Part shown: piece by piece, positions 1-64,000 of the stretch | How positions within the stretch are numbered: position 1 is the first letter of the stretch | Layout: each line of letters begins with the position of its first letter | NCBI GenBank assembly: GCA_030248225.1 | Contig: JASANE010017645.1 | Coordinates: 1 to 64,000 of the forward strand | DNA length: 64,000 bases | Direction of reading: 5' to 3' | DNA from: Trileptium ribeirensis | Lineage: Eukaryota > Nematoda > Enoplea > Enoplida > Thoracostomopsidae | The notes under the pieces: model-generated | What the model saw: only the letters and a program-made list of their open reading frames with translations | What the model was told of the DNA's origin: nothing | Database searches by the model: none | Program-made: the position numbers and the translations under genes

Positions 1-431
1 CGTGCTTTAACTTATAAAGTTTCCACTAAGGATTGCCATCACATTTTGTCCCGGTCATAAATATTTTATGCATTTATTAAATATTGGTTTTGGTCCAGAG
101 AAAAGGCGATTTTGAAGTAAATTTTGACAAATTTGAAATTTTAACTTCAGAACGGAATTTTACGACAAATTTTGATCAAATTTTATGTACTTTGGACCGA
201 TTGGAAACAAAAAATTTTCGAAGAGGTGGGGAAGCGTTCGAGCCCAAAATTTCGTCAGGGAGCATGAACTGGGGGAACCTGTTCTGAACCAGGGGGAACC
301 GAAAAATGCCTGGGGTCCTCACGCCACCCCTAATTTGGAGAGCCCAGTATTTATTATCTTAGTGTGACCATTACTGCAACATTCAAGAAACGAAATCAAT
401 TTTGCTAAATTTGTTTTGCGTGTAATTTAAG
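1..431. other. End of an upstream intron
   Basis: No coding segment seen. It ends in the AAG acceptor of exon 1. Positions about 235-347 are G/C-rich and resemble decayed transposon tails elsewhere in the window (text such as GGGGGAACCTG and a terminal GGAGAGCCCAG at 337-347, the right end of family B). The left end of that element is not clear. Confidence 0.6.
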
Positions 432-61939
<61,508 letters not shown>

Positions 61940-62044
61940 GTAAATGCTAATTATAATAATTGCTCACCGCACGAGTTTGGCCTGTTATAGCTACGCTGCA
62001 CGGCTTGTATACTTTTGGTTCGAATGCAATGGTTGCACGCTTCA

Positions 62045-62169
62045 CTAGCTTCTCCAAACCGATGGGGAAGGGGCTCACCCTGTCTGGACCGCCCCCCTCA
62101 CCCCGATTCGATACCCTTATGCATTCTGAAAATGTGTACTCCGGACTGATGCCTCCGCGGAGAAGCCAG
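62045..62169. mobile_element. Short family C element
   Basis: Left end CTAGCTTCTCC, right end GGAGAAGCCAG: a good 11-bp inverted repeat with one mismatch. 125 bp, G/C-rich. Flanks cttca and cttat agree at 3 of 5, so the target duplication is weak. Confidence 0.6.
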
Positions 62170-63358
62170 CTTATTGTGATAATATATAAGACTATGTGTA
62201 ATAATGTGTAAGACCTGTGCAAATTATCACACCGTTACTCAAGTCTAATCTAATCTAATGTGTAATAACACAAAGCAAAATGTTTCCAAATTGATGGTTT
62301 CGTGCAAAAAGAACCAAAGATTTTGAAGCCTTTGCTAAGCTCTGCTTCCAGAGTTGATCGTTCTACATGATAGCTCCAAAATTTCCAGTAATTTTAGTAC
62401 ACAATCAATGACTAAAGGTTGTAACCGAGGAAGCAAGCCTATAATGTCTTGGTTAATGTCATGACAACAACGTGACAGCATCAGACATGTCTGACATGAG
62501 TGTATTTTCCGTCGCGCACTAACTGTATTCTCCTTATATGTACCGTTGTTTTGTTTTGGTAACTACTACCATAATATTTTGCTTAGCTGTTATATAATTA
62601 ATTTTATGAGTTTCGTTGAGGTTTGATTTACTTCAATATTTTATTTGTATGTTTGTTGGTTCGTTGCTTTGCCTCTGGTGGAATTCCGTAATGCATGAGT
62701 AAACTTAAGCTGCGCTACTTACCATCCTCTTTTGTCAAAACCAATTGCCACTCAGTTGTTCACTGAACACAAAATTCATTTTTGCATTAAAGAACAGAAA
62801 TTAGATCGTTTCATATAATTTCAAACATTATAATTTGAAAATGTTCGCGAACACATTGGTGTTAAACTACTGGGGCCGAATTGCATTCGCTAATGCCGTT
62901 ATGGCACAGAAAAATGTCTAAATCGGATACGGATATTGAAATCCGAGTTTTGTTCTCTAATCAAGTTTTGTACATGGTGTCAAAAGAGGATGATTGTGGT
63001 GCGCATCTTAAGTTTACTCTTGCATAATTGGAATTTACTGTTATTGTGTTTCGGAATCTTGTCGATGGCTTGCCGTTCCTCGATGTGTGGAAGAAGTGTT
63101 TTTTGCTCTCATTGTTTTACTATAGCGTTGCAGAAAAGAGACCATGTGTTCTCGATTTGTACGATATTTCGGTTTCAAGGTTTTTGCTTCGTTTCCAAGT
63201 TCTGGAATAGAAGGACTTACGGATTAGTCATTTATTCATGCCGGCAGATTTCATGGAAAACATTCAACTGTGCGTCAGTAGTTCGACTCTTCATCGTCGT
63301 TCTTCGGTTGATGGTTAAAATACGAATAAATACTATTTGTTCGTATTGGTCGTTGGCA

Positions 63359-63602
63359 ATAGGTGTCGAAGGTCCGTCGGGTTGGGGGGTGGTGGTAAAT
63401 TTTTGAAATTTTAGAAATTCTAAATATTGCTGAAATTTTTTCCGAATTTTTGTCCGATGTGCGATAAATTTTTTCTTCATTTCCTAAATTTTCTGCAAAT
63501 TTCACCCCAATTTTCACCGTATTTTGCCAAATTTTTTCCCGCTGCGGCGGTGGCCGGGATGCTCGAGGGGTGCAACCCCTAATCCCGTATGGACACCTAT
63601 AG
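63359..63602. mobile_element. Family D-like element
   Basis: Left end ATAGGTGTCGAAGGTCCGTC, right end GTATGGACACCTATAG: short inverted ends built on ATAGGTGTC. The interior has ggttggggggtggtgg, then A/T-rich text, then ctgcggcggtggccggg and gcaacccctaatcccg. Shares GTGTCGAAGG-CCGTCGG with the reverse complement of 4218-4236. Confidence 0.55.
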
Positions 63603-64000
63603 CATAGGATATCGAGGACTATCTGAAGCCTAGCGGAAGTATTAAGTTTTTTTGTTGATTTAATCAGGATTAAGATTTATTGACGCCATATTTACCAACC
63701 ATTTTTTTATAACGGAGGTACATCGCTCTATGCTTGAGTCAAGTATGAATCCACCACTTTAATGTGAATGTTCAGCGGGTGGATTTTTGCCTCATCTAAC
63801 CATGTTTCCCTAGCCTACATTAGTTTCCTGCGCCTGCCCAAACGATATGACGTGGTTGGTTTGTTTGTAGCTTGGGTCAGCCTTGAAGCTGCCCGCCCAA
63901 CACCGTACCAGCTGGACAGCGGACGTCAAACGGATGAACGGATGGTCAGCTTTGCAGGAAGTCACGAACAGAACGACTTGTTCTATTTGAAACACTATGA

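Larger units (their letters stand above)
61940..64000. other. Intron after exon 49, running off the window
   Basis: No further dynein exon was seen up to the end. Contents: a small family C element (62045-62169), an A/T-rich stretch, a family D-like element (63359-63602) and a G/C-richer segment at about 63800-63995 that is open in one + frame (ending NDLFYLKHY) but matches no dynein sequence. Confidence 0.7.

Noticed and set aside
62936..63406. 156-codon frame rich in Cys, Phe and Ser
   Set aside because: Tested for similarity to the next dynein exon; none. Overlaps other frames and runs into a family D element.

Overview
This is animal nuclear DNA that holds the middle of a single, very large, intron-rich gene on the + strand: the heavy chain of cytoplasmic dynein 1 (DYNC1H1 / dhc-1 orthologue). 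I could place 49 consecutive coding exons between 432 and 61939. Every intron is GT...AG, and the reading frame stays open through all 49 joins (7,988 coding nt, 2,662 codons plus 2 nt). The predicted protein follows the vertebrate heavy chain from roughly residue 700 to roughly residue 3,380 of about 4,640. The start of the gene (tail N-terminus) lies before the window. The rest of the microtubule-binding domain, the return arm of the stalk, AAA5, AAA6 and the C-terminal domain lie after it. No second gene was found on either strand.

Layout by protein region: exons 1-12 (432-11068) encode the tail; exons 13-23 (11551-22841) the linker; exons 24-28 (23456-29292) AAA1; exons 29-34 (29947-38867) AAA2 and the join to AAA3; exons 35-41 (40888-47921) AAA3; exons 42-47 (49436-57962) AAA4; exon 48 (59084-59417) the outgoing coiled coil of the stalk; exon 49 (61744-61939) the first part of the microtubule-binding domain. 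All four P-loops and all four Walker B motifs in the window look intact, so this should be a working motor gene and not a pseudogene.

The organism cannot be named from the sequence. The bases are AT-rich, with exons visibly richer in G+C than introns. Introns are numerous and mostly 0.3-2.3 kb, which argues against a compact genome such as Drosophila or Caenorhabditis and fits an invertebrate with a repeat-loaded genome. Five acceptors end in AAG, and many donors read GTTAG.

About 85% of the window is intron, and much of it is the debris of small non-autonomous DNA transposons. Three families (A, B, C) have termini beginning CTGG and, in the best copies, exact 5-bp target-site duplications. 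Other elements are a 444-bp element with about 45-bp terminal inverted repeats, a family D with GTGTC-containing ends, a foldback-type element, a pair of 0.7-kb dispersed repeats and a fragment of a hAT-like transposase protein. Tandem duplications are also common. The most unusual signal is that five exons (27, 42, 43, 44, 49) each have a decayed partial copy of one edge, splice site included, lying directly next to them in the intron. Three of the five are consecutive exons of the AAA4 region.
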